The position numbers and the translations under genes were made by a program. From Candidatus Saccharimonadota bacterium (GTDB lineage: Bacteria; Patescibacteriota; Saccharimonadia; Saccharimonadales; Saccharimonadaceae), in the NCBI GenBank assembly GCA_905373835.1, contig CAJPUN010000002.1, forward strand, positions 62,001-126,000: DNA of 64,000 nt, read 5' to 3'. Within the stretch, counting starts at the first letter, position 1. Each line of letters starts with the position of its first letter. Under the pieces are notes generated by a model. The model was not told the origin of the DNA. It saw nothing but the letters and a program-made list of their open reading frames with translations, and made no database searches. Below are positions 34,989-43,709 of this stretch, piece by piece.

Positions 34989-35747
34989 ATGAAAAAATTG
35001 ATTGCATTTGATCTAGACGATACGCTAGCAGTAACGAAGTCACCCGTGAGCGACCGGATGGCGGCTCTGCTGGGGCGTTTGCTGGAGAAGTATGATGTGT
35101 GCGTCATCACCGGTGGAGACTTCAAGCAGATCCAAAAGCAGGTGACTAGTCGCCTTGATGTGTCGCCCGAGCTGCTGGGCAAGTTTCACGCTATGCCGAC
35201 GTGTGGCACGCGCTATTACCGCTTCGACCCACAGGCGGGTGAATGGCAGCTGCAGTATGCCGAGGACTTGACGGATGAGCAAAAAGTGCAAATCGTGAGT
35301 GTGCTTGAGTCGACTGCACGGGAGATGGGGATCTGGTGTGAGCACCCAGCGGGTGAGATTATCGAGGATCGCCAGAGCCAGATCACTATATCTGCCTTGG
35401 GTCAGCAGGCCACTCCTGAGGAAAAATACGCCTGGGCAGAGAAGTACAAGGATGTTCGGCCAGTCTATCGCGACAAAGTGGCGGCACAACTGCCTGGCCT
35501 CGAAGTGCGCATTGGTGGCACCACTAGCACCGATATCACCCGCCCTGGCATCGACAAAGCCTATGGCATGAAGAAGCTGCTTGAAGCTAATGGCTTAGAG
35601 AAAAGTGAAGTCCTCTTCTTTGGTGATAAGATCGAAGAAGGCGGCAACGACTACCCAGTCCGCGCGATGGGTATCGACAGCATTGCCGTCAATGGCTGGG
35701 AAACAACCGCCTATGCATTGGACGGGGTTTTGGGCGTCACGGAGTAA
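34989..35747 (+). CDS. HAD-IIB family phosphatase, phosphomannomutase-like (252 aa)
   Basis: Motif I is AFDLDDTLAVTKSP with both aspartates, motif II CVITGG, and motif IV FFGDKIEEGGNDYPV. A type IIB cap lies between, including ITISALGQQATPEEKYAW, which recalls eukaryotic-type phosphomannomutases (the SPIGR-like block). It could be a phosphomannomutase or a sugar-phosphate phosphatase, perhaps supplying mannose-1-phosphate for surface glycans. A TATGAT -10 near 34947 and an AAGAGGAG Shine-Dalgarno precede the ATG. The following small gene starts 14 bases after the stop and is likely co-transcribed. Confidence 0.88.
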   Translation: MKKLIAFDLDDTLAVTKSPVSDRMAALLGRLLEKYDVCVITGGDFKQIQKQVTSRLDVSPELLGKFHAMPTCGTRYYRFDPQAGEWQLQYAEDLTDEQKVQIVSVLESTAREMGIWCEHPAGEIIEDRQSQITISALGQQATPEEKYAWAEKYKDVRPVYRDKVAAQLPGLEVRIGGTTSTDITRPGIDKAYGMKKLLEANGLEKSEVLFFGDKIEEGGNDYPVRAMGIDSIAVNGWETTAYALDGVLGVTE

Positions 35748-35761
35748 AAATTGGAGCAGGA

Positions 35762-36049
35762 ATGTCAAAGGACAGTATAGATAAGGCTTCTACGAAGACA
35801 GTAGATAACTCAGACAAAACACCACTGGACTCTCGTGATGATCCAGTAGCGCTCATACTAACAGACAGCGAAGTAGAGATGCTTATGCGGTTTATTCATG
35901 AATTCAGGCTTGGCCCAAAAGCTCCTACTGATGAAGAATGGAAGTGGCTGGAGAGTGTGCAGGGGCTCCCTTCTGCTGACTACTATGGAGAATTGTTTGA
36001 GAAACTAAACAAGTTCCGTGTTGCTGCTATCACATATAATGGCAGGTAA
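35762..36049 (+). CDS. Small acidic protein of unknown function (95 aa)
   Basis: The first 30 residues are Ser/Asp/Lys-rich and probably disordered. Residues 30-95 look folded and helical (ALILTDSEVEMLMRFIHEFRLG; DEEWKWLESVQGLP; ELFEKLNKFRVAAITY). A GGAGCAGGA Shine-Dalgarno precedes the ATG. It is the second gene of a short operon with the HAD-IIB phosphatase, and a strong bidirectional terminator follows. No family is recognised. Confidence 0.72.
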   Translation: MSKDSIDKASTKTVDNSDKTPLDSRDDPVALILTDSEVEMLMRFIHEFRLGPKAPTDEEWKWLESVQGLPSADYYGELFEKLNKFRVAAITYNGR

Positions 36050-36067
36050 GAAACGGGCCATGAATAA

Positions 36068-36098
36068 AAATACTCACCTAGCAGGGTGAGTATTTTTA
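36068..36098. terminator. Bidirectional intrinsic terminator
   Basis: AAATACTCACC (36068-36078) pairs perfectly with GGTGAGTATTT (36085-36095), followed by TTATA. It lies between convergent genes. Confidence 0.9.
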
Positions 36099-36124
36099 TA
36101 GTGAATAACGAATAAACTAAAGAG

Positions 36125-36655
36125 TTACTCTTTACTGAGCTTTTTATAACAAAACCGCGCAAGTTCTGGCGCAATGGCGCTGTATGTCTTGCCGGCGAGC
36201 AGACCTCCAGCAATGAAGTTCTCCTGTGTAACGTCAGCAAGGGCGATACTCGGTGGGATAAAGTTGTCCTTTTCGTCTTCTGTGTCAAACTCAAAATCTA
36301 TCAGCACAAGCCCAGCCAGATCCTCGATAAACACGTCAATTTCAGCGAGTATGCCATCGATCACGACGCGGTAGCGGTCCTTTGCAACGCGCTTTGCGCT
36401 GCAACGTGAGAGTGCTGCGAATTCTTCCTCTGTCAAAGGGATGGTTTGCTCAATGTGCTCGGACGCATCACCTGCTGCAACGGAGGTCTTCTTGGTGATT
36501 TCATATGTTTTGCCGTTTTGTCTGAGCCGAAGGTGAGAATGCGCTGGCGTGTCTGGGATATAAATATCAACAATGCGAGTTGGCTTGGTTGTCTTGATTT
36601 CTTGCGGCAGATCTTTTGCGAGGAATGTGCGCTCTCGTTCTAACTGTTGGCTCAT
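36125..36655 (-). CDS. CYTH domain protein (triphosphate tunnel metalloenzyme fold, 176 aa)
   Basis: The protein has the CYTH hallmark pattern of alternating charged beta strands: ERERTFLAKDL (an ExExK-like start with Thr in place of Lys), HLRLRQNGKTYEITKK, KDRYRVVIDGILAEIDVF and LVLIDFEFDTEDE. Family members hydrolyse or cyclise triphosphates (thiamine triphosphatase, inorganic triphosphatase, adenylyl cyclase class IV). The ending on LARFCYKKLSK is typical of the compact bacterial form. A TATAAT and an AAGGAGC Shine-Dalgarno lie just upstream on the minus strand. The substrate is unknown. Confidence 0.87.
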   Translation of the reverse strand: MSQQLERERTFLAKDLPQEIKTTKPTRIVDIYIPDTPAHSHLRLRQNGKTYEITKKTSVAAGDASEHIEQTIPLTEEEFAALSRCSAKRVAKDRYRVVIDGILAEIDVFIEDLAGLVLIDFEFDTEDEKDNFIPPSIALADVTQENFIAGGLLAGKTYSAIAPELARFCYKKLSKE

Positions 36656-36862
36656 TTGTTGCTCCTTCTGTACTCTATATATTATAATTTCTACTTTGCA
36701 ATACCAGTGCTTGTTTTGTCTATGTTATCTGATGGGGTTATCAAGCATTTATCGCGCCCAACGGATTTTACTCTTGAAGTGGGATTATATTTGGGAAACG
36801 AACACTTCGATATAATTCTTGAGGGAGGATACAAAAAAAGAAAGCGCCATGCTCCAAATTAT

Positions 36863-36885
36863 AAAAAAGTGCCGCAAAACGGCAT
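36863..36885 (-). terminator. Intrinsic terminator of tRNA-Leu(UAG)
   Basis: On the minus strand, ATGCCG and CGGCAC (36885-36880 and 36874-36869) pair across TTTTG, followed by TTTTTT. Confidence 0.85.
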
Positions 36886-36901
36886 TAAATTTACAAATAG
36901 T

Positions 36902-36987
36902 TGGTGCGGATGAAAGGACTTGAACCTTCACGCCACGAGGGCACATGCTCCTAAGGCATGCGTGTCTACCAATTCCACCACATCCGC
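36902..36987 (-). tRNA. tRNA-Leu (anticodon UAG)
   Basis: Acceptor stem GCGGATG pairs with CATCCGC, followed by discriminator A and an encoded CCA. The anticodon stem CATGC/GCATG encloses the loop CTTAGGA (anticodon TAG). A long variable arm, as expected for a class II tRNA, precedes the T loop GGTTCAAGTCC. The D arm has AATTGGTAGAC. Confidence 0.96.
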
Positions 36988-37030
36988 ATAGCAAGGCTAT
37001 TATACCAAATGAGCTGGTGTATCTGCAACC

Positions 37031-37585
37031 TTAGCTGCGTCCATCAGCTCGGCGGAAAAAGGTGAGGTGTGCGTTTCCATAACTACGATTGTCCACCACA
37101 ACAATGTCGTTTGCTAATTTTGGCCCCTCACCTATTCCTATATGTGATAATACCATAAATCCGCCTGGTTTGAGAAGGGTAAAAAGTCGGCTAACTGTTG
37201 TAAGCTGGAGATCGTGGTAAGGTGGGTCGGCAAAGATGATATCGAACACTTCGCCATCGTACGTATCAAGCCATGGGCCGACGCCAGCCTTGATTGCAGT
37301 AGCAGATGAATCAGCACCAAGCGCTGCGATATTCTTACAGAGGATGGTGAAGGCGAGGCGGTCACGCTCGACAAACACTGCCTGGCGAGCTCCACGGCTC
37401 AACGCCTCTAGACCAACGGCACCAGTGCCCGCAAAGACATCGAGGACGCGGGCATCCTGCACTGCATCGCCGAGCGAATTAAACAGCGCGTTGCGCACTC
37501 GCTCGCCCATTGGATGGGTACGGCGATTATCTGGTGCATCGAGCCAACGCCCGCCATAGCATCCAGCAATTATTCGGACTTTCAT
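37031..37585 (-). CDS. rsmD: 16S rRNA (guanine-N2)-methyltransferase RsmD (184 aa)
   Basis: RsmD methylates G966 of 16S rRNA (E. coli numbering) using SAM. Signatures: RIIAGCYGGRWL, then HPMGERVRNALFNSLG (the RPTxxRVRExLFN-type block with a shortened RP), VLDVFAGTGAVGLEALSRGA (SAM loop) and the catalytic FADPPYHDL. The ATG overlaps the TGA of the upstream gene by four bases (ATGA), so translation is coupled. The usual partner coaD is not adjacent. Length is normal. Confidence 0.93.
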   Translation of the reverse strand: MKVRIIAGCYGGRWLDAPDNRRTHPMGERVRNALFNSLGDAVQDARVLDVFAGTGAVGLEALSRGARQAVFVERDRLAFTILCKNIAALGADSSATAIKAGVGPWLDTYDGEVFDIIFADPPYHDLQLTTVSRLFTLLKPGGFMVLSHIGIGEGPKLANDIVVVDNRSYGNAHLTFFRRADGRS

Positions 37586-38400
37586 AATGGATAAGCCTCA
37601 CATAGTGCACTGTACCACGCGAAGGTAACAGTGCGAATAATCTCTGGGATGAGCTCATTGCGCGTCTGCAAGGCTAAGCCCGTCGTCCAGCCATTACGCC
37701 AAAACGTGTGATACATATCAAGTGCATACACCCGCTGCACTGCTCGCAAAAAGACTGTCTCCAGACCGAGTTGCTCTGCCTCAGCTACCCACTCGGGCGA
37801 TGGGCAGGTGTCGGCAAAACGGGCAGTGCGCATTGAGGCGGCCACGCCAAGCTCGAAGAGAATATGCGTTGCAAAGACACCTTTCGCCCCCCAGTATTCC
37901 CAGTTTTTGTTGATGGTATCGAGCCCCGTCGTCCCGTGAATGAAGTTCTTATCTAAGACGGTAAGGCGCTCCTCTTTAGGGCGACCCCAGAGTTCTTCGA
38001 TTTTATCACTCAGCGGATAGTGATGAGCCGGCGTGAGGCCATCGACGATAGCGTGCGACATCCACGCTGCCTCAAAGGCGGCACGCACTGTGTTGTTTTG
38101 GCGTAGTGCTTGAACAAGATTGTAATGATGATCGAGAATCATAACGACGAGGTCGCGGTCGTCTGGCTTGGTAGGGTCGATGTAGTGCCAGGGTTCATCG
38201 ACGCTGGGGCTTTTGCGTTTGATACCGTCGGGACCATTATTGCCCTCGAAATGGAGAATGTCGCGCGAGCTCGGGAAGTGGAGAATGGCGACATGGTGGC
38301 TGCACATCTGGCCAAGGTCGCGCCGTGCGAGCTGGTCGATTCGCTGATGAACACCAACCAAGTGCCCCGACTGGTCTCGAAAGGTTGTTCCACTGTACAT
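37582..38400 (-). CDS. Possible zinc-dependent phospholipase C / P1-nuclease-like protein (272 aa)
   Basis: Several His and Asp residues are spaced as in the phospholipase C/S1-P1 nuclease fold: HLVGVHQRIDQLARRDLG, HHVAILHFEGNN (part), DHHYNLVQAL and AWMSHAIVDGLTPAHHYPL. The protein has no signal peptide, which is unusual for that family, so the assignment is tentative; it could be a cytoplasmic relative of unknown substrate. A TATACT (38415-38410) ends nine bases before the ATG. It is the first gene of a two-gene unit with rsmD, sharing an ATGA overlap. Confidence 0.68.
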   Translation of the reverse strand: MYSGTTFRDQSGHLVGVHQRIDQLARRDLGQMCSHHVAILHFPSSRDILHFEGNNGPDGIKRKSPSVDEPWHYIDPTKPDDRDLVVMILDHHYNLVQALRQNNTVRAAFEAAWMSHAIVDGLTPAHHYPLSDKIEELWGRPKEERLTVLDKNFIHGTTGLDTINKNWEYWGAKGVFATHILFELGVAASMRTARFADTCPSPEWVAEAEQLGLETVFLRAVQRVYALDMYHTFWRNGWTTGLALQTRNELIPEIIRTVTFAWYSALCEAYPL

Positions 38401-38547
38401 ATCTCATATAGTATAGCAGATTTTGGCGTGGCTGAATCGTTACTATGGATGTGTTTTGTTGAGATTTTCGAGCTCTGCAGGACTAAATGGGCGAGAACGG
38501 AGAGAATGAGAGAGGCAGAATTATAAATTAGGTAAGATTGCCTCAGC

Positions 38548-40578
38548 TTAATTGAGTGTCGTGAGTCGTTGATTGCGTTGCACGGCTGCCTGGAGCTCCG
38601 GGTAGTGTTCGAGTGAATCACCACTCGCGATAAAGGTTTGCGCTGCTTTTTGGGCTCGAGCGATTGCCTTGCTATCGGCTAGGCTCGCAATGCGCAGATT
38701 GAGCGCGCCATGCTGAGCTTTGCCGTAAATTTCGCCCGGGCCGCGGAGCTGCATGTCGACTTCTGCTAAGTGAAAGCCGTCGCTAGAAGCCTCCACCTCG
38801 CGCAGACGCTGGCTCGGCCTACTGTGGTTATTAAGCAAAAGATAGCAGTAGCTCTGGCGTGCGCCACGTCCCACTCGGCCACGTAACTGGTGGAGCTGGG
38901 CAAGACCAAATCGCTCGGCATCCTCGATCATCATTACTGTCGCATTTGGCACATCAACACCAACTTCTACTACTGTGGTGCTCACAAGAATATCATATAC
39001 ATGCTGGTGAAATTCTTGCATCACTCGTTCTTTGTCAGTAGGCTTCATCTTGCCGTGAAGTAGACCAATTCGCCACCGGCCTAAGATGCTACTCTTGAGA
39101 TGGCGCACAGTTGTCTCAACACTGCGCGCGTCATTGTCCGGGTTGTCATCGATGAGGCTGCAGACGACATAGGCTTGGCTGCCGGCCTCGAGCTCCTTCG
39201 CGACGCGTTGGTATAGGGCTGGGCGCGAGGCGGGAGAAATAATTTTGGTGATGATCGGCTGGCGACCCGCCGGGCGTTGGCTAATAATGCTAATATCAAG
39301 CTCGCCATAGACGGTCAGGGCAAGGCTGCGGGGGATCGGTGTCGCTGTCATAGCAAGTAGGTGTGGCATATGGCCGGATTTATCAAGTAACTTCTGGCGC
39401 TGCGTCACGCCAAAGCGATGCTGCTCGTCGATTACCACAAAGCCAAGCCGTGCAAAATTCACCGAGTCTTGGATGAGTGCGTGCGTTCCTACTACGACAT
39501 CTACCTCGCCGCGTGCAATTCGCTGCATAAGCTCACTACGCGTAGCACCGGTCACGCTGCCAGTCAGCAGCCCAACTTTGATACCGAAGGGCGTAAGTAA
39601 TGCATCGAGCGTGGCGGCGTGCTGACGGGCAAGAATCTCTGTCGGTGCCATCAAGGCGGTTTGGTAGCCAGCACTGGCAGCCTGGCGAGCGGCCAGGCCA
39701 GCGACCACTGTTTTGCCACTACCCACGTCACCTTGGAGGAGGCGATTCATTGGTGTACGACGCTGAAAGTCTTGCAGGATATCCCAGGCTGCTCGGCGTT
39801 GATCGTCTGTGAGAGTAAAGGGTAGAGCACTCACAAATGACCTCACGATAGCTTGCTCAAACGGTATGACATAGCCTTGGAGCTGAGCATGCGCTTGGCG
39901 ATTGAGCTGACTAGCAAGCAGCAAGCTAAAGAGTTCCTCAAAGGCAAAGCGCTGGCGTGCTCTTGCGACATCCTCTGATGTGGTAGGGAAATGCATCGCA
40001 AGCAGCGCCTCGCTCCGGCTCATTAAGCCTTCGCGTGCAACAATGTGCGAGGGGAGTGTCTCGGGCAGCATTGTTATCAGTGGTCGTAGCTCAGTGAGTA
40101 GTTTGCGTACCAGTTGGCTTTTGAGGCTGTGTACTGCGTGGTAGATGGGCAGCAGGTTGGTGTCATGATGGACAAGCTCTTTGACACGCTCGGCACTTGG
40201 GTTGGTGAGTTGGTAGCGGCCATTCTTATACTCAAATTGTCCCCGAAAGTAGCATTCATCTCCACTCGCGAGCTGCTGCACCCGATACGGCTGATTAAAC
40301 CACACGGCGTTGAGCTTGCCCGAACTATCTGCCAGCACTGCTGTGGTAATGCGGAGGCCACGCCGCACCGTGCGTGTGCTGATCGATTCGCAGCGCGCCG
40401 TGATCGTCACATTGCCTGGTGTCAGTGTTGCGATTGAGCTCGCTGCAGTAAAATCATCGTGCTTGCGTGGCAAAAACATGATGAGATCATTGACAGTCAA
40501 GAGCCCAGCCTGAGCTAGTTGCTCAGCTGTTTTTGGCCCAACGCCTTTGATTTGAGAGAGCTGTGTCGATACGTTCAC
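38548..40578 (-). CDS. recG: ATP-dependent DNA helicase RecG (676 aa)
   Basis: RecG reverses stalled replication forks and branch-migrates Holliday junctions. An N-terminal HhH-like QIKGVGPKTAEQL and a wedge OB domain (about 50-150) precede the helicase core. Core motifs are LLQGDVGSGKTVVA (motif I), MAPTEILARQH (Ia), VIDEQHRFG (II, DEQH), AMTATPIPRS (III), and DILVSTTVVEVGVDVPNA and QLHQLRGRVGRGA (V-VI). I chose the GTG at 40578: TACAAT (40590-40585) ends six bases upstream, matching the leaderless pattern, and the ATG further up would lie upstream of the -10 itself. Confidence 0.95.
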   Translation of the reverse strand: MNVSTQLSQIKGVGPKTAEQLAQAGLLTVNDLIMFLPRKHDDFTAASSIATLTPGNVTITARCESISTRTVRRGLRITTAVLADSSGKLNAVWFNQPYRVQQLASGDECYFRGQFEYKNGRYQLTNPSAERVKELVHHDTNLLPIYHAVHSLKSQLVRKLLTELRPLITMLPETLPSHIVAREGLMSRSEALLAMHFPTTSEDVARARQRFAFEELFSLLLASQLNRQAHAQLQGYVIPFEQAIVRSFVSALPFTLTDDQRRAAWDILQDFQRRTPMNRLLQGDVGSGKTVVAGLAARQAASAGYQTALMAPTEILARQHAATLDALLTPFGIKVGLLTGSVTGATRSELMQRIARGEVDVVVGTHALIQDSVNFARLGFVVIDEQHRFGVTQRQKLLDKSGHMPHLLAMTATPIPRSLALTVYGELDISIISQRPAGRQPIITKIISPASRPALYQRVAKELEAGSQAYVVCSLIDDNPDNDARSVETTVRHLKSSILGRWRIGLLHGKMKPTDKERVMQEFHQHVYDILVSTTVVEVGVDVPNATVMMIEDAERFGLAQLHQLRGRVGRGARQSYCYLLLNNHSRPSQRLREVEASSDGFHLAEVDMQLRGPGEIYGKAQHGALNLRIASLADSKAIARAQKAAQTFIASGDSLEHYPELQAAVQRNQRLTTLN

Positions 40579-40653
40579 ATTTTTATTGTACCGCACCTGG
40601 TGTAAATGTGCTGCCCTGTGCTATAGTATAAGCAGTAAGCTAACGGGGGAAGT

Positions 40654-42252
40654 GTGAGTAAAATTGCAAATTATTTACGCAGTCATATTGCCGGGTCTGT
40701 TTCGACTCGGGTCGATTGGCGTGCGTCAGTCAGTGCAGATGCCGGTATTCTAGCTGCAACACCAGAGCTCGTGGTAGCGCCGCGCGTTGTGAGTGATATT
40801 CGCAAGATCACCCGTTTTGCCTGGCAAATGGCTGAGAAGGGCCACACTATACCAGTCGTCACACGCGGCGCTGGCTGTGGTGCGCTGGGTGGTGCTGTAG
40901 GGCAGGGGATACTGCTCGATACGACAGCTCTCGACACGATCTTTGAATATGATGGCAAATCGCAGCGGGTTCGCGTCCAGCCAGGTGTACCAGCACGCAG
41001 TGTAGCGGCAGCACTGAGCATGCATGGTGCTGGTGTTGGGCCACTGACTGGCCAGCGAGGTACAGTTGGTGGAGTTATTGCAGCTGGTGCACGCGGGACG
41101 CTCCTCAGCCGAGCGACCGATCCAGCCGAAGCGATTGATCAGATCGAGGTTGTACTCGCCAACGGTGACGTTATGCAGACAGAGCGTCTCTCGCGGCGTG
41201 AGCTCAGCCGGCGCAAGGGTTTGCCTGGGTTTGAAGGGGATATTTATCGTGGTGTCGATGCGATTATTACTGATAATGCAGCGCTGATCGAGCAGATTAA
41301 CCCCAATGATGCCTCTGGCTATAGTGGTATTGCGCGGGTTAAGCAACCGGACGGGACGTTTGACCTTGGGCCGCTCTTTGTGGGGAGCGAGGGAACGCTA
41401 GGGATCATTGACGAGCTTATTCTCAAGACAGAATTCTTTAGCTTTCGCAAGACAAGGGCAGCTCTGGTATTTCGGAGCAGTAGCGAGGCTCAGGCTGCGA
41501 TTGATGATATTGACGCACTCCAACCAGCACAGCTTAGCTATCTCGACGCAGCGATTTTTGAGCAACTCCGCCGTGATGGCAAAAAATACGCTTTTTATGA
41601 GGCGACTGCTCAGCAATTTGCACCACAGGCAGTTTTGCTCGTGACGCTTGATGATTTTAATAACCGAACACGTGCTCGCAAGCAGGCCAAGCTTGAGCAA
41701 CTGCAATCTGCGGGTGAGACGGTCGTCACTATCGCTGAAGATGACGATGATGAAGATGTAGCGGCGGGGTTTGCTGCGCTCGATCAGTATCGCTGGCCCG
41801 ATGCCGCGCATATTGGTGCGCCGCGCTTGTTTGAGGGATTTTACGTGCCGCCGCAGCGCTTCGAAGAATTTGCTCGGGCACTCGTGCCACTTGCTCGTGC
41901 ACTACAGTTACCACTGCCCCTTGCTGGTTATCCTAGCCTGAATCTCTACGGCGTTTATCCGCGCTTCTCTCTGCGCAAAGTGAGTGATAAGCAGAAGATC
42001 TTTAAGCTCTACGACGAGCTCACTAAGCTGCTTGCGCTATACGACGGCCATTTGGTGATGAGTGGTGGTGAGGGCCGGCTCAAAACTCGTTTTGTGCGCG
42101 CCACGCAAAACCCAGACCTTACAGCTCTCTACCGGCAAATCAAGCAGCTCTTCGACCCTCATGGCATCCTTAATCCTGGGACAAAAACCACTCTACAAGC
42201 TCGTACTATTACTGCAATGCTGCGCAACGAATATACAGTGGATTGGCGATAA
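40654..42252 (+). CDS. FAD-linked oxidase, D-lactate/glycolate dehydrogenase-like (532 aa)
   Basis: The PCMH-type FAD-binding domain occupies about residues 30-250: PELVVAPRVVSDIRKI, VVTRGAGCGALGG, VQPGVPARSVAAALS, GPLTGQRGTVGGVIAAGARG and LFVGSEGTLGIIDEL. The C-terminal oxidase domain (about 260-532) ends in KQLFDPHGILNPGTKT, the motif that closes the FAD site in GlcD/DLD enzymes. No iron-sulfur motif follows, so it is the single-domain type. It likely oxidises a 2-hydroxy acid such as D-lactate. The start is GTG behind GGGGGA at close spacing; TATAGT lies near 40622-40627. Confidence 0.88.
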   Translation: MSKIANYLRSHIAGSVSTRVDWRASVSADAGILAATPELVVAPRVVSDIRKITRFAWQMAEKGHTIPVVTRGAGCGALGGAVGQGILLDTTALDTIFEYDGKSQRVRVQPGVPARSVAAALSMHGAGVGPLTGQRGTVGGVIAAGARGTLLSRATDPAEAIDQIEVVLANGDVMQTERLSRRELSRRKGLPGFEGDIYRGVDAIITDNAALIEQINPNDASGYSGIARVKQPDGTFDLGPLFVGSEGTLGIIDELILKTEFFSFRKTRAALVFRSSSEAQAAIDDIDALQPAQLSYLDAAIFEQLRRDGKKYAFYEATAQQFAPQAVLLVTLDDFNNRTRARKQAKLEQLQSAGETVVTIAEDDDDEDVAAGFAALDQYRWPDAAHIGAPRLFEGFYVPPQRFEEFARALVPLARALQLPLPLAGYPSLNLYGVYPRFSLRKVSDKQKIFKLYDELTKLLALYDGHLVMSGGEGRLKTRFVRATQNPDLTALYRQIKQLFDPHGILNPGTKTTLQARTITAMLRNEYTVDWR

Positions 42253-42336
42253 AACTTTGTGGAGGAAGTGTATTTGCTATTTGTCGCAATTGATTTCTTT
42301 GCCATACCTCAATAAAATGGAGAAAGAAAGAGGCTA

Positions 42337-42717
42337 ATGAATATGAGTGTCGATCAACGAATAATATCCCGTAACCCTGCCACCAACGAACCAATCTGGT
42401 CTGGAAGTCTTGCGGATGACGCTGCGATTGTGCAGGCTGTTTCTGTCGCAACACAGTTTGGGCTTGCTGCTGGCATCGTCACTCGTGGGTGTGCACAATA
42501 CGAAGCGTTTTACCAGCAAACAAAAGCAGGTATCGTCAACTGGAATCAGCCACTAACTGGCGCAACGACTGCGGCACCATTTGGCGGAGCGAAGGCTAGT
42601 GGTAATTACCGATCGGCTGGATTCCTGTCGGTTGACTACTGCTCATACCCATGCGCGTCGATTGAGGATGCGTCACCAGCAGTCCCAACGACGTTGCCGG
42701 CTGGGGTGGTGTATTAA
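42337..42717 (+). pseudogene. Internally deleted aldehyde dehydrogenase relic, AstD-like (126 aa)
   Basis: The first 40 or so residues (RNPATNEPIWSGSLADDAAIVQAV) match the N-terminus of an aldehyde dehydrogenase of the succinylglutamate semialdehyde dehydrogenase type. The frame then jumps to the C-terminal block TQFGLAAGIVTRG, KAGIVNWNQPLTGATTAAPFGG and SGNYRSAGF. About 350 residues, including the NAD-binding core and the catalytic Cys and Glu, are missing, so this cannot be an active dehydrogenase. The deletion is in frame. A weak GAAAGAGG precedes the ATG. No other arginine-catabolism gene is nearby. Confidence 0.72.
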
Positions 42718-42731
42718 ATAACTAAAGCGAG

Positions 42732-42759
42732 TTGACATAGATAGTAAATGGTGTATGAT
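42732..42759 (+). promoter_or_regulatory. Promoter giving a leaderless start at 42766
   Basis: TTGACA (42732-42737), a 16-base spacer and TATGAT (42754-42759); the ATG follows six bases after the -10. Confidence 0.7.
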
Positions 42760-42765
42760 AGTGCC

Positions 42766-43644
42766 ATGAAACAATCCTACTCTGTAGCGCAATTGCGAAG
42801 TGTCCTGCTCTATCTGTCAATTGGCTTGCTAACATTGTGCGCACTTCTCGGGATTCTTGCAGTATTATCACAAGAAGTAGATTGGCGAATCCTATTCACG
42901 ACGTTTTGCGCCGCAATCGCATCATTAATTGCTATGAGCAACATATCGCGACTTACGGATAACCGAATAGTTATAAAAATTCTATCCATTATGTCGATCA
43001 TCCTCAATGTTCAGTGGTTTACTGGTATGTTTGTTATCCAGTGGAATCTCTATCGGTTTCTTAGTTTTTGTCGTCCGTCTGTCAGTACGGGGAGTCGATA
43101 TAATAGACATTATAGCGACTATAGCAGCTACGACTACGAAGGTCATGTTCAGACACGAATATGCAGCGACTTCCTCTCGATTACGACGAAGCTTACGCTC
43201 ACAGCATTAATTATTGCACTGCTCATTACACTTAGCGTAAAGACCTTGTCATACGCCAACAAAAACTCTTTCATCATAGGAATGAAAATGATGACGGTTA
43301 CTTGCGCTAGTCTTTTAAGTATGGCATGTTTGAGTATGGTATGGTTTAATGTGCGAGATACGTCAAGTACGCTACGTTTTTTGATAGTTTTTGGTATACT
43401 CACTGTATTTGGTTTAATAGTAACGCCTATTTTGGTGCATCTAGAGAAGGTACAGCGCTACCTCCAACCTGCACAACCAAATACACTAGTACAGAATGAG
43501 CAGCAGCTTCGGCACGAGATTGAACGCCAAGTGCGAGCACAAATTGCTGCCGAACAGCAAACAGCAAAAGCGGAGGAACAAGCTCAAGTACCTCCCACAG
43601 CTTCGAATGAAGATGGTGCAATGCATGATGTGCAGCCTGATTGA
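42766..43644 (+). CDS. Multi-pass membrane protein of unknown function (292 aa)
   Basis: Hydrophobic helices are visible near residues 12-32, 38-58, 65-95, 130-155 and 165-220. A polar, Tyr/Ser/Arg-rich loop (RHYSDYSSYDYEG) sits between the early and late helices. The C-terminal 65 residues are charged coiled coil (EQQLRHEIERQVRAQIAAEQQ) and probably cytoplasmic. No family is recognised. Codon use is visibly AT-richer than in the housekeeping genes, as in the following gene, consistent with an accessory or recently acquired segment. The promoter is close to consensus and the start leaderless. Confidence 0.75.
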   Translation: MKQSYSVAQLRSVLLYLSIGLLTLCALLGILAVLSQEVDWRILFTTFCAAIASLIAMSNISRLTDNRIVIKILSIMSIILNVQWFTGMFVIQWNLYRFLSFCRPSVSTGSRYNRHYSDYSSYDYEGHVQTRICSDFLSITTKLTLTALIIALLITLSVKTLSYANKNSFIIGMKMMTVTCASLLSMACLSMVWFNVRDTSSTLRFLIVFGILTVFGLIVTPILVHLEKVQRYLQPAQPNTLVQNEQQLRHEIERQVRAQIAAEQQTAKAEEQAQVPPTASNEDGAMHDVQPD

Positions 43645-43709
43645 TGAATTAACAATGGGTGATTATACTCCCGATAATGATGGGTGGTGCTGAATGCAAG
43701 AGGTGATGG

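Noticed and set aside
36647..36913. An 88-codon plus-strand frame upstream of tRNA-Leu(UAG)
   Set aside because: It runs through the CYTH promoter region, the tRNA terminator and the tRNA 3' end, and has no credible ribosome site.
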